Below, one piece after another: positions 44,726 to 55,250 of a stretch of 64,000 nucleotides of DNA. How positions within the stretch are numbered: the stretch's first letter is position 1; the number at the start of each line of letters is the position of its first letter. This DNA comes from Paralithodes platypus (Eukaryota; Arthropoda; Malacostraca; Decapoda; Lithodidae). The notes beneath the pieces were generated by a model. That model searched no databases and was not told the DNA's origin. It worked only from the letters and a program-made list of their open reading frames with translations. The position numbers and the translations under genes were made by a program. The stretch spans positions 23,265,688 through 23,329,687 of the forward strand of contig CM064519.1 of the NCBI GenBank assembly GCA_032716605.1, written 5' to 3'.

Positions 44726-45429
44726 TATTGGTTCCTTCGTCAATGACGAAGAGCCTAGAATATCACGACCGGAGGTGGGACATCAGATGCTCAACGTATA
44801 TCTAGAGAACCAATTAACAGATAGGCTGACACCGGGAAAAATTTAAATTTAATTATAAAAGAAGAGGCGGGTACATTGGGAAGCCTCAGAAGGCATGAAA
44901 GATGTAGGAATAGTTATAACTTAGAATGTTGTGGACGAGGAGAATTAGATGTAAAATCTTTTATGAAAGTATGCTTTAATTCCATAAAACTCTCTCAAAT
45001 TATAAGCTCCCTGAGCTGTACAGAATAGTAATAAAATCTTTTGTGTGCATTGGTGTACGATAAACTATCGTTCACAATTATACAACATATACAACTCCTC
45101 CTGAGTCGTTCTAGAAGAGGATTCTTCGTCCTCTTATTTAATCAAACTTGTTGATGAGAATGAGATGTACCATTATACAAATGACATTATGTTGTCAGGT
45201 CACAAAATATTCTTATATCATGATGCTCCTAGAGCTTGGACAAACAATAGTATAAAATAAGAAAATTGTTCTCGTATTTGTATAAAACGGAAATCATGTA
45301 TGTCATATTTATAACGTATGCTTATTCATTATAGAAGAGGACCCTTTGTCTTTCTACTTGATCACTCTATGGTGATGAGAACAAGATGTAAAATTATAAT
45401 AAACATTGCCAAGCTATAATGCTCCTTAA
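44726..45429. other. DIRS-complex non-coding sequence
   Basis: No gene. Two diverged copies of a block with GATGAGAA(T/C)(G/A)AGATGTA stand near 45155 and 45375, suggesting an old internal duplication. Confidence 0.45.
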
Positions 45430-45911
45430 ACCCTTCCTACCCGGCCTGCCTTAGGTAAGGACAGCTCGAAAGAAGGGCTGCTACCCGGTATGCCTTACCT
45501 AAGGCAGCAGCTTAATAGCCTAATTAAGCTTGGTCTGAACGCCGTGCGTACGACGTATGTCAACAAACCCAAGCGTTGCGTCACCGCACCTCCGAAAACA
45601 AGAAGGAGAAGACTCTTCAATGTTATTGTTCTGACGTTAGACGAAATTAGTGTCTGAAAAGCCCCCATATTGGCAACATCTCTGCAATATTTGCTCCACT
45701 GAAATTGTCATCACAACTGAACCAGTTGACTTACAGAGCTCTACTCAACGCCAAAATACAGATTGAAAACCGCACTACGATTATAGATGAGTGGGAAAGT
45801 TCTAGCAGTGAAAATAAACATAAATACGGTAGCCTAAGCCTAGACGTTTTTCAGCCATTTCGCCCGGGTAGGGGCGACCGTCATTGGGTAAGACAGCCCG
45901 GGTAGGAAGGG
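45430..45911. mobile_element. TTAA MITE, group II (482 bp)
   Basis: TTAA at 45426-45429 and 45912-45915. Nearly identical to 38282-38762 across the length, with one extra A after the left TTAA. The right end reads GCCCGGGTAGGAAGGG. It is inserted next to the DIRS recombinase fragment. Confidence 0.88.
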
Positions 45912-45916
45912 TTAAG

Positions 45917-46300
45917 CCTGTACAAAATTAGTGAACATGTTTTCTCAGAGTTCACGGTGCCGGCGTTGAAACGGGGTAAAGTGCACCATAATTTGTGTCC
46001 TGTACAAGCTTTAACCAAATATATGAGAGTGGCACCTCTTAACCAACAAGGTGCATTATGGGTATTGAGTACAGGTAAAATATTAATGAAACGTAAAATG
46101 GCTTCTCTGCTAGTAGAAGTCATTAAAGAGAGTAATCCCGGCGTAGTGGGTAGGGCCCACGATTTACGCAAATGGGCAGTATCTTTACGTTTTCTAAAAA
46201 AAATTCTGTTGAAGACATAGCTACTACTCAAGTATGGGTAGCACTAGACAAACCATGAAGGCCATGTGTAGCTTTACGGCAAAGGGTCTAGATGGGTCTC
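45917..46300 (+). pseudogene. DIRS copy 2 tyrosine recombinase, C-terminal fragment
   Basis: The frame gives EHVFSEFTVPALKRGKVHHN, LCPVQALTKYMRVAPLN, KRKMASLLVEVIKESNPGVV and AHDLRKWAVSLRFLK (the H-x-x-R box). After a frameshift come the VWVALDKP and CVALRQRV ends. It aligns closely with copy 1 at 12890-13278. The first catalytic Arg region is missing, and the sequence containing the Tyr is deleted or shifted. Confidence 0.78.
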
Positions 46301-47395
46301 TTAGTCACTAATTGTTTAGGTTAAGAAAGAGGGGGGGGGGGGGGGTGCAGTCAGTGAAACATAAGACACCCTAGACCCCGCCGGAGGATATGTACAGAGT
46401 ATACGAGCTGTGATACAATGTATAAAGGTTGTGATTAAAATTTTGCGGTAGTAAGGACTACGGGAAATGTTGTTGATGTACAATGCATAAAGTACAACAA
46501 TTGTTTCTTTCAGTGGGATACACTGTGGAAGCAATTTCATTTTTAGAGTTCTCGGTAGTTGCAACTACGAGTATAATTTTAGTAAGTACTTCTGCAAAAA
46601 GTACAAGAATTTATTCTATTTTTTGTGTCTAGTTTTAAGGAATATATACATTAGAATAATAGGGTTTATATGTGCACATGTAAACATAAAGTTTTATTTT
46701 TCACCACTTAATTTAAGTGGGGTGCCTTTAACTTTTAGATCTGTGAACAGATTCTCATTGTTACCTTTTTTCCTCAAGCAGGCTTCTTTAAGCTTGTACC
46801 CCTTTTTATATGTTGTATAAAGTTTATACATAAATATATAATTTTTTACAAAGTAAGAATACTATGTGGTTGTTTGATTATCTGCCTATTCTATATGCAA
46901 TGGTTATGATATGATTACGAATGTCCCCCTCCAGTCTTAGATATCAGGCATAATCGTCAATGATGGAGGGGCCACTAATAAATTATAGGTTTGACTCCTG
47001 CAAGGAGATAAAGAAAACCTAATATTTAGTAGTGGCCCCGTAATCATTGACGACTGGGGCCCTCCCGACCATCCCCTTCCCATTCGTTGATGTATTAAGG
47101 ATTTTGTAATACTTGATATGTCAGTGAAGGCGGAAAGATGCGCTAGTCAGCGTCTGGTCCAAGAATCCACAGAAGTACATCCACGGAATACGGAAAGCTT
47201 ATGAATAGTTATTCTTATTTTATTTTTATTTTTTATTTGTTACAAAGTTTTTTCGTAGTGAGAACCCAATCATAAAGACGAACCATGAGTGATTTAGCGT
47301 GTGCTTATGGTGAAGGTTCCTCTGAGCTCTGCGGCGGTAGTTTCAAACTGCGCTTATGGGCATTTGAAGAGGTAACCTTATGTAATAGGCATAAT
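46301..47395 (+). repeat. DIRS copy 2 3' region
   Basis: No gene. A G-run at about 46330-46345, TAGTTGCAACTACGAG near 46556 and CAAGCAGGCTTCTTTAAG near 46777 align with copy 1, so this is the uninterrupted version of the region where the piggyBac element sits. 46985-47062 is the first arm of the terminal inverted repeat. Confidence 0.68.
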
Positions 47396-47636
47396 TAGCC
47401 GTCCGGCTGGCTCAGTTGGTAGCGTGCCTGATTCCCATCTTGAAGGTCTCGTGTTCAATCCCCGCTCAGATTGAAAAGTTTTTCTGGGATACAGCCGGCG
47501 GTTACCATCTCCCCATGAGCAAGGGAGATGGGTAATGGTCTCTGGTAGACTAAAGAAAGCCAAGCGCTTGTGAATCCTCGAAGGAGGAGATACGGGCGCT
47601 ATATAAGTAACCAGAAGATTATTATTATTATTTATA
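47396..47636 (+). mobile_element. tRNA-derived SINE inserted in the DIRS 3' end
   Basis: GGCTGGCTCAGTTGGTAGCG is an A box and GTGTTCAATCCCCGC a B box. A body of about 170 bases follows, ending GGGCGCTATATAAGTAACCA and then a (TTA)n tail. ATAAT stands on both sides (AGGCATAATTAG and TTATAATCGTC), and copy 1 lacks the insert at the corresponding place (AATAGGCGAAGTCGTCAATG). The GCGCTATATAA 3' block is common in animal SINEs. Confidence 0.8.
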
Positions 47637-47706
47637 ATCGTCAATGATTACGGGGCCACTACTAAATATTAGGTTTTCTTTATCTCCTTGCAGGAGTCAA
47701 ACCTAT
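47637..47706. repeat. DIRS copy 2 second arm of terminal inverted repeat
   Basis: ATTACGGGGCCACTACTAAA to GGAGTCAAACCTATAAT is the reverse complement of 46985-47062 and homologous to 19067-19131. Confidence 0.78.
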
Positions 47707-47871
47707 AATGATACAAGGAAATTCTGTGCTTGTATGGTAGCCAGTATAACATAAACTATTTGTCTATACTTGTTCCCCACATACAGTTTATATTTATTCA
47801 TTATGTAAGGAAAAACCATTGTCTTCCTACTTCGTTTTGTTCTACCTTCCCCCCCTATCCCTTTTGGAGAC

Positions 47872-48207
47872 TCAAAGAAGGAAGGCATATCCATGCACTG
47901 TAAGAACCTTCATCTTATGGGCCTGAATGTAAGAGTGCAATACCCGAACAGGACAAAGGGGTTGGTGCCGATTGCCCTGTTTCAAGGCAGGAATAGTAAA
48001 AGGAGTAAAAATGTGTCTCTCGTGTTCGTTGTTTGCTATGAAATCCGGAGCTGGGGCTATAGGTACACTTTGGTTTTGGGCCTGGAATTGCAAACAATTG
48101 GGGGATGCTGACGTATATTGGGCTTTGAGTTTAGGATGTAACATAGGATCGTACTTTTCTCTCGGCCATTTGGCCCGGAAAACGTCCATAATGCAAAATT
48201 TAGACAA
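47872..48207 (-). pseudogene. DIRS copy 3 tyrosine recombinase fragment
   Basis: The minus-strand frame encodes SPNCLQFQ, SVPIAPAPDFIANNEHERHI and FTIPALKQGNRHQPLCPV. This aligns with EPNCLRFG..VQIAPSPTFIAKNEHADH in copy 1 (12790-12950). It lies directly after the gag of the same strand, so RT, RNase H and the start of the recombinase were deleted. The catalytic H-x-x-R and Tyr part is absent. Confidence 0.75.
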
Positions 48208-48223
48208 GTCTTAGGCTTCCAAT

Positions 48224-50354
48224 TTGGTCGAAAGGGAATTGAGAGATTGGAATTTCCACTGGAGATGGGCACCACATTTATTTGAACTCCTAGATTTATT
48301 ACATGTTGACATACTCGGAGCGTTGTTGTTGTTTCTGCTGGGGAGGCTAATTAGACTGACCCCGGTGTTGGTGTTGGTAGTATGGCTTTCGTGTTTGTTG
48401 TTGTTGGTAGGGCTGTCGTGTTTGTTGTTGTTGGTAGGGCTGTCGTGTTTGTTGGTTTTGGTAGGGCGCATCTTGGCTAGGGTGGCTTAGGCCTGCCTGG
48501 GGTTGGTCAACATACGTGGAGCCTGAAGGCGTGAAGCCTCTAACCCGACTTTGTTGCCCATAGTTACCCCTGCCTCTGGCTCGCCCTCTACTTCGAAAGG
48601 GCATCTGGCTCTCCCCTCGGGGAGTCTCAACGGAAGCCAAGGGGTTCCATTCACTACTGTGTGGGGGCCAGTCCCGCTTAGGTTTCCGAGGTTGATATTT
48701 ACTGAAGTTATCTCTGAAAGCAGCAGAAGAGGGGGACATGAGGAGTGTACTAACTGCCTGCCATGTGTCAATTGACATGAGTCTGTTAGAGAAGATGGGG
48801 GAAGAAAGAATGCGTGCTTTAATATCTTTAGGTAGGTTATGAGAGAGTTGAGCCGAAGGTCTTGTCTCGCTCTGACCGCTTCAAACAGGGATAATCTAAT
48901 GTCTCCCCCCAGCATAAGAGAGTTTGCTAATTGAGCTTTTCGGACGAGAGTTAAAGCGGCTCTAGAATCACTGTTAGTAATGGAATCCCCCACTATTCTC
49001 ATACATTCAGACAGGTGCCTATTTAGTAGAAAGAAGCCTATGGGCCTTTTGACGTGCTTTCAGGTCCTTCTCAAGAAGAAACTGGGAGGGGGTAGACAGC
49101 AGAGGATCAGTTAGCGGACGACAAATTATTTTGGGGCCCCGAAGAAACTCCCAGAAGCTAGTTGGTAGGGAATCGTCAGATCTTAAATGACATGAAGCAA
49201 ATTTATGGTCTTCATTTGGAAGTGTACCAGAGGATCTGTCAGTCAGGGATAAAGCAAATTTTGCAGCCTCTGCTGCCCATTCCACCCACGGACCTTGGTC
49301 CACACCTTCTAAGGTAAACCTGGGAGACTGAGGGTCTGTAGCAACAGTTTCTATCTTTGTAGAACACACTGAGGAAAGTGACTTTATGGCATTATGAGCG
49401 TCAAGCTTCGAGAAATCAGACCAAGGCTTCAAGGATTTCATGGCAGAAAATACTGGAGAAGGTTTGTCCACAAAAAATTGAATATCAGATATGGAAGGGA
49501 AAGGAGACACGACCACATCCAGCACTCGTCCCTCATAGTCCTTTGCCCGCAGTTGTTTTAACTCATTCATTTCAACGACCCATGATGGAGGTACCGGGTA
49601 AAGCTCAGCGATCCCCGTTTCCGCACCTTCTGGTGTCAGAGGTCCAGTTACTGGTTGCCAAACTCAGGCAGGGCCATACAGCAGAGGCATTGGTTTTTTG
49701 GGCAACTCTGGGTCCACTTCCAGGGCAACTGGAGTGATCGGGGCTAGGAATAGCCCTGACTTGTCAAGGGTGGAAATTATTGGATTCATCGGTTTAGGAG
49801 CACTACGTTCAATTGACTCCGAGGGGCGAGGCGGCGTGGTGGTCTTCTTAAATTGTACAGGGACAGGTTGTAAGGGAATAGTTGGCAGCGTAGGGGGCAC
49901 CAGCCTAGACGACAGCTTAACCTGGGGCGTCAGAGACTCTTGTATCTGACTAAATTTAGAATCAATTGCATTGAGCACTTCTGTTTGTAACAAAGTTTCT
50001 AATCTGGAGGTAAGCTTATCCGTCGTGGCTACTGCCGCCCTTTCTACAAGTTCATCAAAAGATAGAATTTCATCGGAGGTTTTTTGTATTACTCGGAGTA
50101 CCCGGAGGAAGCACTCGTTCCTTTGCGTTAACCTGAACCTTTTGCTTCCTTGGTTTTGTTGGTGTTTTGTGCACCTGGAGGAAAACTTTGTTTCTCCATT
50201 TAACCGGAACTTCTTTGTGCATCGTTTTTTTTTTTTTTTTTTTTATTGTTCCTCGGTTTCCTTGAAACCATTTAGTACCCAGAGGTCTAAAACCCGGAGA
50301 CCCGGAGAGAACGGAGGGACACAGGAGCCCCGCCGACTCCGGGACTCGAAGCAT
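48224..50354 (-). pseudogene. DIRS copy 3 gag
   Basis: The minus strand has an N-terminal basic part (50354-50070, KWFQGNRGT with a poly-Lys run from an A-tract), then LNAIDSKFSQIQ to KKPMPLLYGPA (49993-49664). LRAKDYEGRVLDV and GPWVEWAAEAAKFAL follow (49570-49019), then IRLSLFEAVRARQDL (49002-48830). The C-terminal tail is Arg/Gly-rich (RGRARGRGNYGQQ) and then has repeats of QTRQPYQQQ (48390-48480). The capsid-like core matches copy 1 at 6341-7530. Frameshifts separate the blocks. Confidence 0.77.
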
Positions 50355-51287
50355 GCAATTGTATAGGGTTAGTGGTGCTCTTGCACTAGAGGAAACTTTT
50401 GTTGCTCACTGTGTTCATGCAAACTCCTTCTATTTTAAGAAATTAACACATAATTGTGTAGGAATCTGAAGCACTTCATAACATAACACTCGTATAGGAA
50501 GAGAACAATTGGTCTCTTATGTAAAATTCAGTAGAGGGAAGCCGAGCTGGTTAGGCCTATTGGCCGCCTCGTGGACACTTGCTCGAGGTGGCGAACAAGC
50601 ATGGCCCTATAAATAAGTAACTAGTACAAGCATGTGACACATAAGGAAATTAATAATTCTTAGCTAAGAATCTATCAGCTCGAAGTAATGCTAGAAGCAA
50701 GCAAACTATAAAAGCGAAGTGATCTTGAAATTTTTATACAAGTAGAATTTCAGGAAATAATGTAGGCTACTTTACGATAAAGAAAACTTTGATACTTTCG
50801 GTGTGGACAGGCATGGACAGTGGCCCTCTGAAACATACAGGCGATTACTCAATTCATGTTTGAACCTAACTCAATTAATATATAACAAGGACTCCCTAGG
50901 AGTGAGGAAGCTAGGCAAACGCTGAGACGCCCAGAGCAAGGGGGCACACGCCCGACTCGCCTGGATCACAACCGTAAAGAGGCATATAAACATGCTAGAA
51001 AATCTGGCATCACGTGCAAGGGAAGCATGACGACAGCATAGCTGGAGGGCAGAGGCACCGGGAGGTTCGAAATGATAGATTCTTCTTTAAATTCTTATTT
51101 CTAGTGGTATTCATTTTCAGTGACTAGCCCTTGGTAAGATTTAATGGGTATTAACCAAGGATTGTTTATTATGCTATATACGCAACGGTTGTGATAAGAA
51201 CTCCGGGGAATCCCGAACGGGTCCCGGAATCTCAGCCTATATATAGTATAGGCTCTTCGTCATTGACGAAGGAACCAATACTAAATT
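50355..51287. repeat. DIRS complex right end, non-coding
   Basis: No gene. 50995-51280 is the inverted partner of the left end (GGCATCACGTGCAAGGGAAG, GATAGATTCTTCTTTAAATT, TCCGGGGAATCCCGAACGGG). 50355-50990 is otherwise unremarkable DIRS or leader sequence. Confidence 0.65.
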
Positions 51288-51288
51288 A

Positions 51289-52763
51289 GCTAAGTATGTG
51301 AGGGACTGTAGTCAGGACGTTGTGGGTGTAAGACACATAAATAATGACAGTGGCATGACTGTTTACACAGAAAAATAAATCAGAGAGGCGTGGAAGGAGC
51401 ATTATGAAAGACTTATTAATGTGGAGTTTGAATGGAACAGAGAACAGCTCAGCACTGCAGTCCCAGTACAAGGCCCTCCGCCTTTGATAGGGTACGACGC
51501 TGTTAAAAGTGCTATACAGTACAGTAGATAAAATGAAGTCCGAGAAAGCCGCTGGGAGCTCCAGCATTGTCGCTGAGATGCTAAAAGTAGCTGAAGATAT
51601 TGGGGTCAAATTGGTCACAGAGCTGATTAAGGACAAAATTCCTGATGAATGGCAGTAAAGTGTGATAGTAAATATATACAAAGGCAAGGGTGACTCCTTA
51701 GACAGGGGAAATTATAAGAGTTTGAAAATGCTCGATCAAGTCATGAAAGTCAGCGAAAGGGTCAATGAATACTTGATCAGGGAAAGTGTTGCCATCAGCG
51801 ACATGTAGTTTGGATTTACGCCGGGATGTGGCACAACTGATGCTATCTTTAGTCTTAGGCAAATGCAAGAGAGGTTCTTAGAGAAAAACTGGGAGTTATA
51901 ACTAGTTTTTGTAGATCTGGAGAAGGCCTTTGACCGTGTGCTCAGGGAAGTAATGCAGTGGGCTATGAGAAAACTCGGAGTAGAAGAATGGCTAGTGCTT
52001 GTGATAATGAGAATGTATGAGGGGTCACAGGCAGCAGTTAGAGTGAATGGGGGCCTGAGCGAGGTCACGGGCAGCAGTTAGAGTAAATGGGGGTCTGAGC
52101 GAAGAGTTCCCAGTGAAGGTTGGAGTTCACCAAGGTTAAGTGCTGAGCCCATTACTGTTTGTTTTGGCCCTGGAGGCTCTGTCAAGGGACTTTAGGACAG
52201 GACTACCATGGGAGCCGTTATATTGTTAGAGTCAGAAGTGGCTGGGGAAAGTTTAGAGAGCTGTTGCCACTCCTGACCATGAGAGGGCTCCCACCCCACC
52301 TTAAAGGGAGTGTTTATGCCTCGTGTGTTAGGAGTGCGATGACCAATGCCTCGGAGACGTAGCCGGTTAAAGCGGAGGATATCAATAGAATGGAACAGAA
52401 TGAGAAAAGAATGGTGAGATGGATGTGTGGGGTTAATCTCAGGGAAGGGGTATCTATCAAGGAATTAAGAAGGCGTCTGGGCATTAGGAGTGTCAGTGAA
52501 ATGATACACACGAGCCGACTTGGTTGGTTTGGACACGTGGAGAGAATGGATGATCAGAACTGGATGAGGAAATTCCGGATTGTGAATGTGGGGGGAGCTG
52601 CGCGTAGGGGTAGATCTAGAATGACGTGAGATCAGGTACTCTGGTCCGATCTAAAAATAAAGAACTTGACAACAGAGGCAGCCCTTGACAAGGCCGCCAT
52701 TTAGGACTTGAGACTGTAACCACATTCTCTGTGGACAAAACAGTCTTTAAACTTGTATGTATG
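51289..52763 (+). pseudogene. LINE-B copy 2, 3' part (decayed RT)
   Basis: Sequence resumes with AKYVRDCSQDV and carries a decayed RT: IPDEWQ followed by a stop, VFVDLEKAFDRV, VHQG and SPLLFVLALEALSRDF in broken frames. A 42-bp direct duplication (CACAGGCAGCAGTTAGAGT block at about 52025 and 52065) is present. The YADD region is deleted (ALEALSRDF..LPW joins LYC to WGKFRELLPL). It ends with SRLGWFGHVERMDDQNWMR and a GTATG tail near 52755. Confidence 0.72.
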
Positions 52764-53560
52764 GAGATACCATCTCTGCCGGTGGTGGGACCGAGGCCGC
52801 CACTATTGCCAGATATAGATGCGGCTGGAGAAAGTTCAGAGAACTGTTGCCACTACTTACCATGAAAAGACTCTCCCCTTGAAGGGAAAGGTGTACTCTT
52901 CATGCGTTAAAACCGCAATGATATATGCTTCAGAAACGTGGCCTGTCAAAGTGGATGATATCAATTCAATGGAATGTAACAAGATGAGAAAGGTGAGATG
53001 GATGTGTGGGGCCAAACTTCAAGATAGGATATCAAGTGAAGAGCTGAAGAGACGGTTAGGTATCAAGAGTATCAGTGATGAGATGCTTACTATACCCTGT
53101 TCCAAATAAGAGGCCAAAACTCTTTAATATTAATCCGTATAACTCACAAGCGACTAGAGTAATCGAGCTAACGTTTCTAACATTTGGGAAGGGTCAGCCA
53201 GGGAATAGGTGTGGAAATTTACAGCCCATTTGCTCTTGCCCTTTTTTAGTTATAGAGGTCAGGGTTCACAATTTCTGGCCTACCTACTTGGAACAGGCTT
53301 GGATGGTTTGGACATGTGGAGGACGGATGAACTAAGTTGGGTGAAAAGATGCAAGTCTGTGAATGTGGAGGGAGCTGCACCAAAGAGTAGACCAAGAAAG
53401 CAGTGGGATCAGACCTTATGGACTGATCTTGAATAAATAACCTGATAAATGAGGCAGCTCTGAACAGGGCTGCCTGGAGCGCCGCCATTAGGATGTGAGA
53501 CCGGAACCGCACTCCGTGTGGAGCACTCGATCTTTATATCTATGAATGTATGCATGTATG
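52764..53560 (+). pseudogene. LINE-B copy 3, 5'-truncated 3' end
   Basis: The copy starts at GDTISAGGGTEAATIARYRC and includes MIYASETWPVKVDDINSMEC and VKRCKSVNVEGAAPKSRPRK. The end is GTGTGGAGCACTCGATCTTT and a TGTA-type tail near 53545. An inserted 200-bp segment (53096-53295) splits it between SDEML and the LGWFGH codons. Confidence 0.72.
53096..53295. mobile_element. Small TIR insert in LINE-B copy 3
   Basis: CCTGTTCCAAATAAGAGGCC near the left is matched by the inverse of the right, CCTGTTCCAAGTAGGTAGGC. The surrounding LINE sequence is continuous once the segment is removed. The exact target duplication is not clear. Confidence 0.55.
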
Positions 53561-53820
53561 TAGGTGGTGGGCTGACCCTTTGTCAGAGTGAGGGTTGGTG
53601 TCCTCTACTTCCCATAGCCCCTTCTATCTTTTACTCCCTCTGCATCTCTATTTTTTTCAAATGGCGTAGGGATGCGGCGACCCCAACGCTCGCCACTTTC
53701 TGGTGCAGATAGCCTCCTCTGTGGTGGAGGGGTGAGAAATTTCCACCACCGCTTTCTCCTGCAAGACGTAGAAGTCGGCTAAAGGGGATCGGGGGCGGGG
53801 GGCCTAGTATCCTTCTCTCC
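53561..53820. other. Spacer between LINE-B copy 3 and a TTAA MITE
   Basis: No gene seen; ordinary mixed sequence with a GGGGATCGGGGGCGGGGGGC stretch near 53785. Confidence 0.45.
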
Positions 53821-53824
53821 TTAA

Positions 53825-54305
53825 CCCTTCCTCCCCGGGCTGTCTTACCAAATGTCGGTCGCCCCTACCCGGGCGATATGGCTGAAAAACGTCTAGGCCT
53901 AGGCTACCGTATTTATGTTTATTTTCACTGCTAGAACTTTCCCACTCATCTATAATCGTAGTGCGGTTTTCAATCTGTATTTTGGCATTGAGTAGAGCTC
54001 TGTAAGTCAACTGGTTCAGTTGTGATGACGATTTCAGTGGAGCCAATATTGCAGAGATGTTGCCAATATGGGGGCTTTTTAGACACTAATTTCGTCATAA
54101 CGTCAGAACAATAACATTGAGGAGTCTTCTCCTTCTTGTTTTCGGAGGTGCGGTGACGAACGCTTGGGTTTGTTGACATACGTCGTACGCACGGCGTTTG
54201 GACCAAGCTTAATTAGGCTATTAAGCTCATGCCTTAGATAAGGCATACCGGGTAGCGGCCCTTCTTTCATGCTGTCCTTACCTAAGGCAGACCGGGTAGG
54301 AAGGG
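53825..54305. mobile_element. TTAA MITE, group II, opposite orientation (481 bp)
   Basis: TTAA at 53821-53824 and 54306-54309. Its sequence is the reverse complement of the 38282-38762 copy, with very few differences and the same length. Ends: CCCTTCCTCCCCGGGCTGTC and inverse CCCTTCCTACCCGGTCTGCC. Confidence 0.9.
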
Positions 54306-54337
54306 TTAAATAAATCTACCAAAAAAACGAGAGAGAT

Positions 54338-55250
54338 ATGGGCGAGGAAACGCGTTCTTGGTCCCGGACCCTAAGAATAGGAGCTTTAAATGTGCAAGGA
54401 TGTAGTACGAATGAGAAGCGAGAGGACATTGGAAGGTTATTTGAAAGAAGGAAGTATGATGTGCTTGCACTGAATGAAAGAAAGATGAAAGGAGAGGGAG
54501 AAGTGGATTTTGGAAACGTGATAGGTAGAAAGTCTGGAGTAGGTGAGGAAGTCCGTGGGAAAGAGGGAGTGGCTATTATTGTGAAGGAGGAGTTGAGAGA
54601 GTTTATAAAAGAGTGGAAAGAAGTTTCATCAAGGCTAATGTTGGTGCGAATGCGATTTAAGGGTGAAAGGTGGGTTTTTGTAAGTGCTTATGGACCAGGA
54701 AGTGAAAGGGAGTTAGACGAGGTTGAAGGGTTTTGGGAGGATATGAGAGATTGTTTACAAGGGTTTGATGAAAATGAAAATGTTATAGTTTTAGGGGACC
54801 TAAATGCTAGGGTAGGAAATGAGCCTGTTGAGGAATGTTTACAAGGGTTTGATGAAAATTAATATGTTATAGTTTTAGGGGACCTAAATGCTAGGGTAGG
54901 AAATGAGCCTGTTGAGGAAGTCATCGGTAGTTTTGGTGTGGATGGTGTAAATGAGAGTGGAGAAAGACTGACAAATTTATGTGGAGAGTGCAGATTGAGT
55001 GTAGGTAATACGTTCTTCAAAAAAAGGCGTACACTGTACACTACTACACATGGCATACTTAAAAAAAAGGCGTATACAAAAGTATACATGGCATAGACTT
55101 GTGAGGGGAGAGATTGTAGAGAGGGCACTGATGGATTATGTGCTGGTGACAAGGGAAAGATTGTGTAGACTGCTGGATGTGAATGTGCTGAGAGGTGAGG
55201 TGGAGGGTATGTCGGATTCATTACCTGGTGGATGGAAAGCTAAGAGTTAG
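54338..55250 (+). pseudogene. LINE-C endonuclease with 84-bp in-frame duplication
   Basis: MGEETRSWSRTLRIGALNVQ leads into LNERKMKGEGEVDF (Glu of the active site), SAYGPG and VLGDLNARVG. An exact-length tandem duplication of 84 bases (54754-54837 and 54838-54921) repeats CLQGFDEN..VGNEPVEE. The second copy has a TAA. Sequence then continues with VIGSFGVDGVNESGERLTNL in the same frame. The remainder, with ALMDYVLVTRERLCRLL and the DSLPGGWK region, is in shifted frames. Confidence 0.75.

Larger units (their letters stand above)
44234..51288. mobile_element. DIRS complex (copies 2 and 3) inserted in LINE-B
   Basis: AAATTA occurs at both junctions (44234-44239 and 51283-51288) and the LINE-B protein continues on either side. 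About 250-300 bases inside the left end (about 44300-44590) are inverted at about 51000-51280. Landmarks are CGTCAATGACGAAG, GAATCCTGAACGGG-type and GATGCCAGATTTTCTAGC. The interior holds a plus-strand recombinase fragment with its 3' end (45917-47706) and a minus-strand gag plus recombinase fragment (50354-47872). RT and RNase H are missing from both. The complex is non-autonomous. Confidence 0.78.

Noticed and set aside
48224..48490. Leu/Val-rich plus-strand ORF resembling a membrane protein
   Set aside because: Antisense of the Gln/Asn-rich DIRS gag repeats; no start context or neighbours support it.
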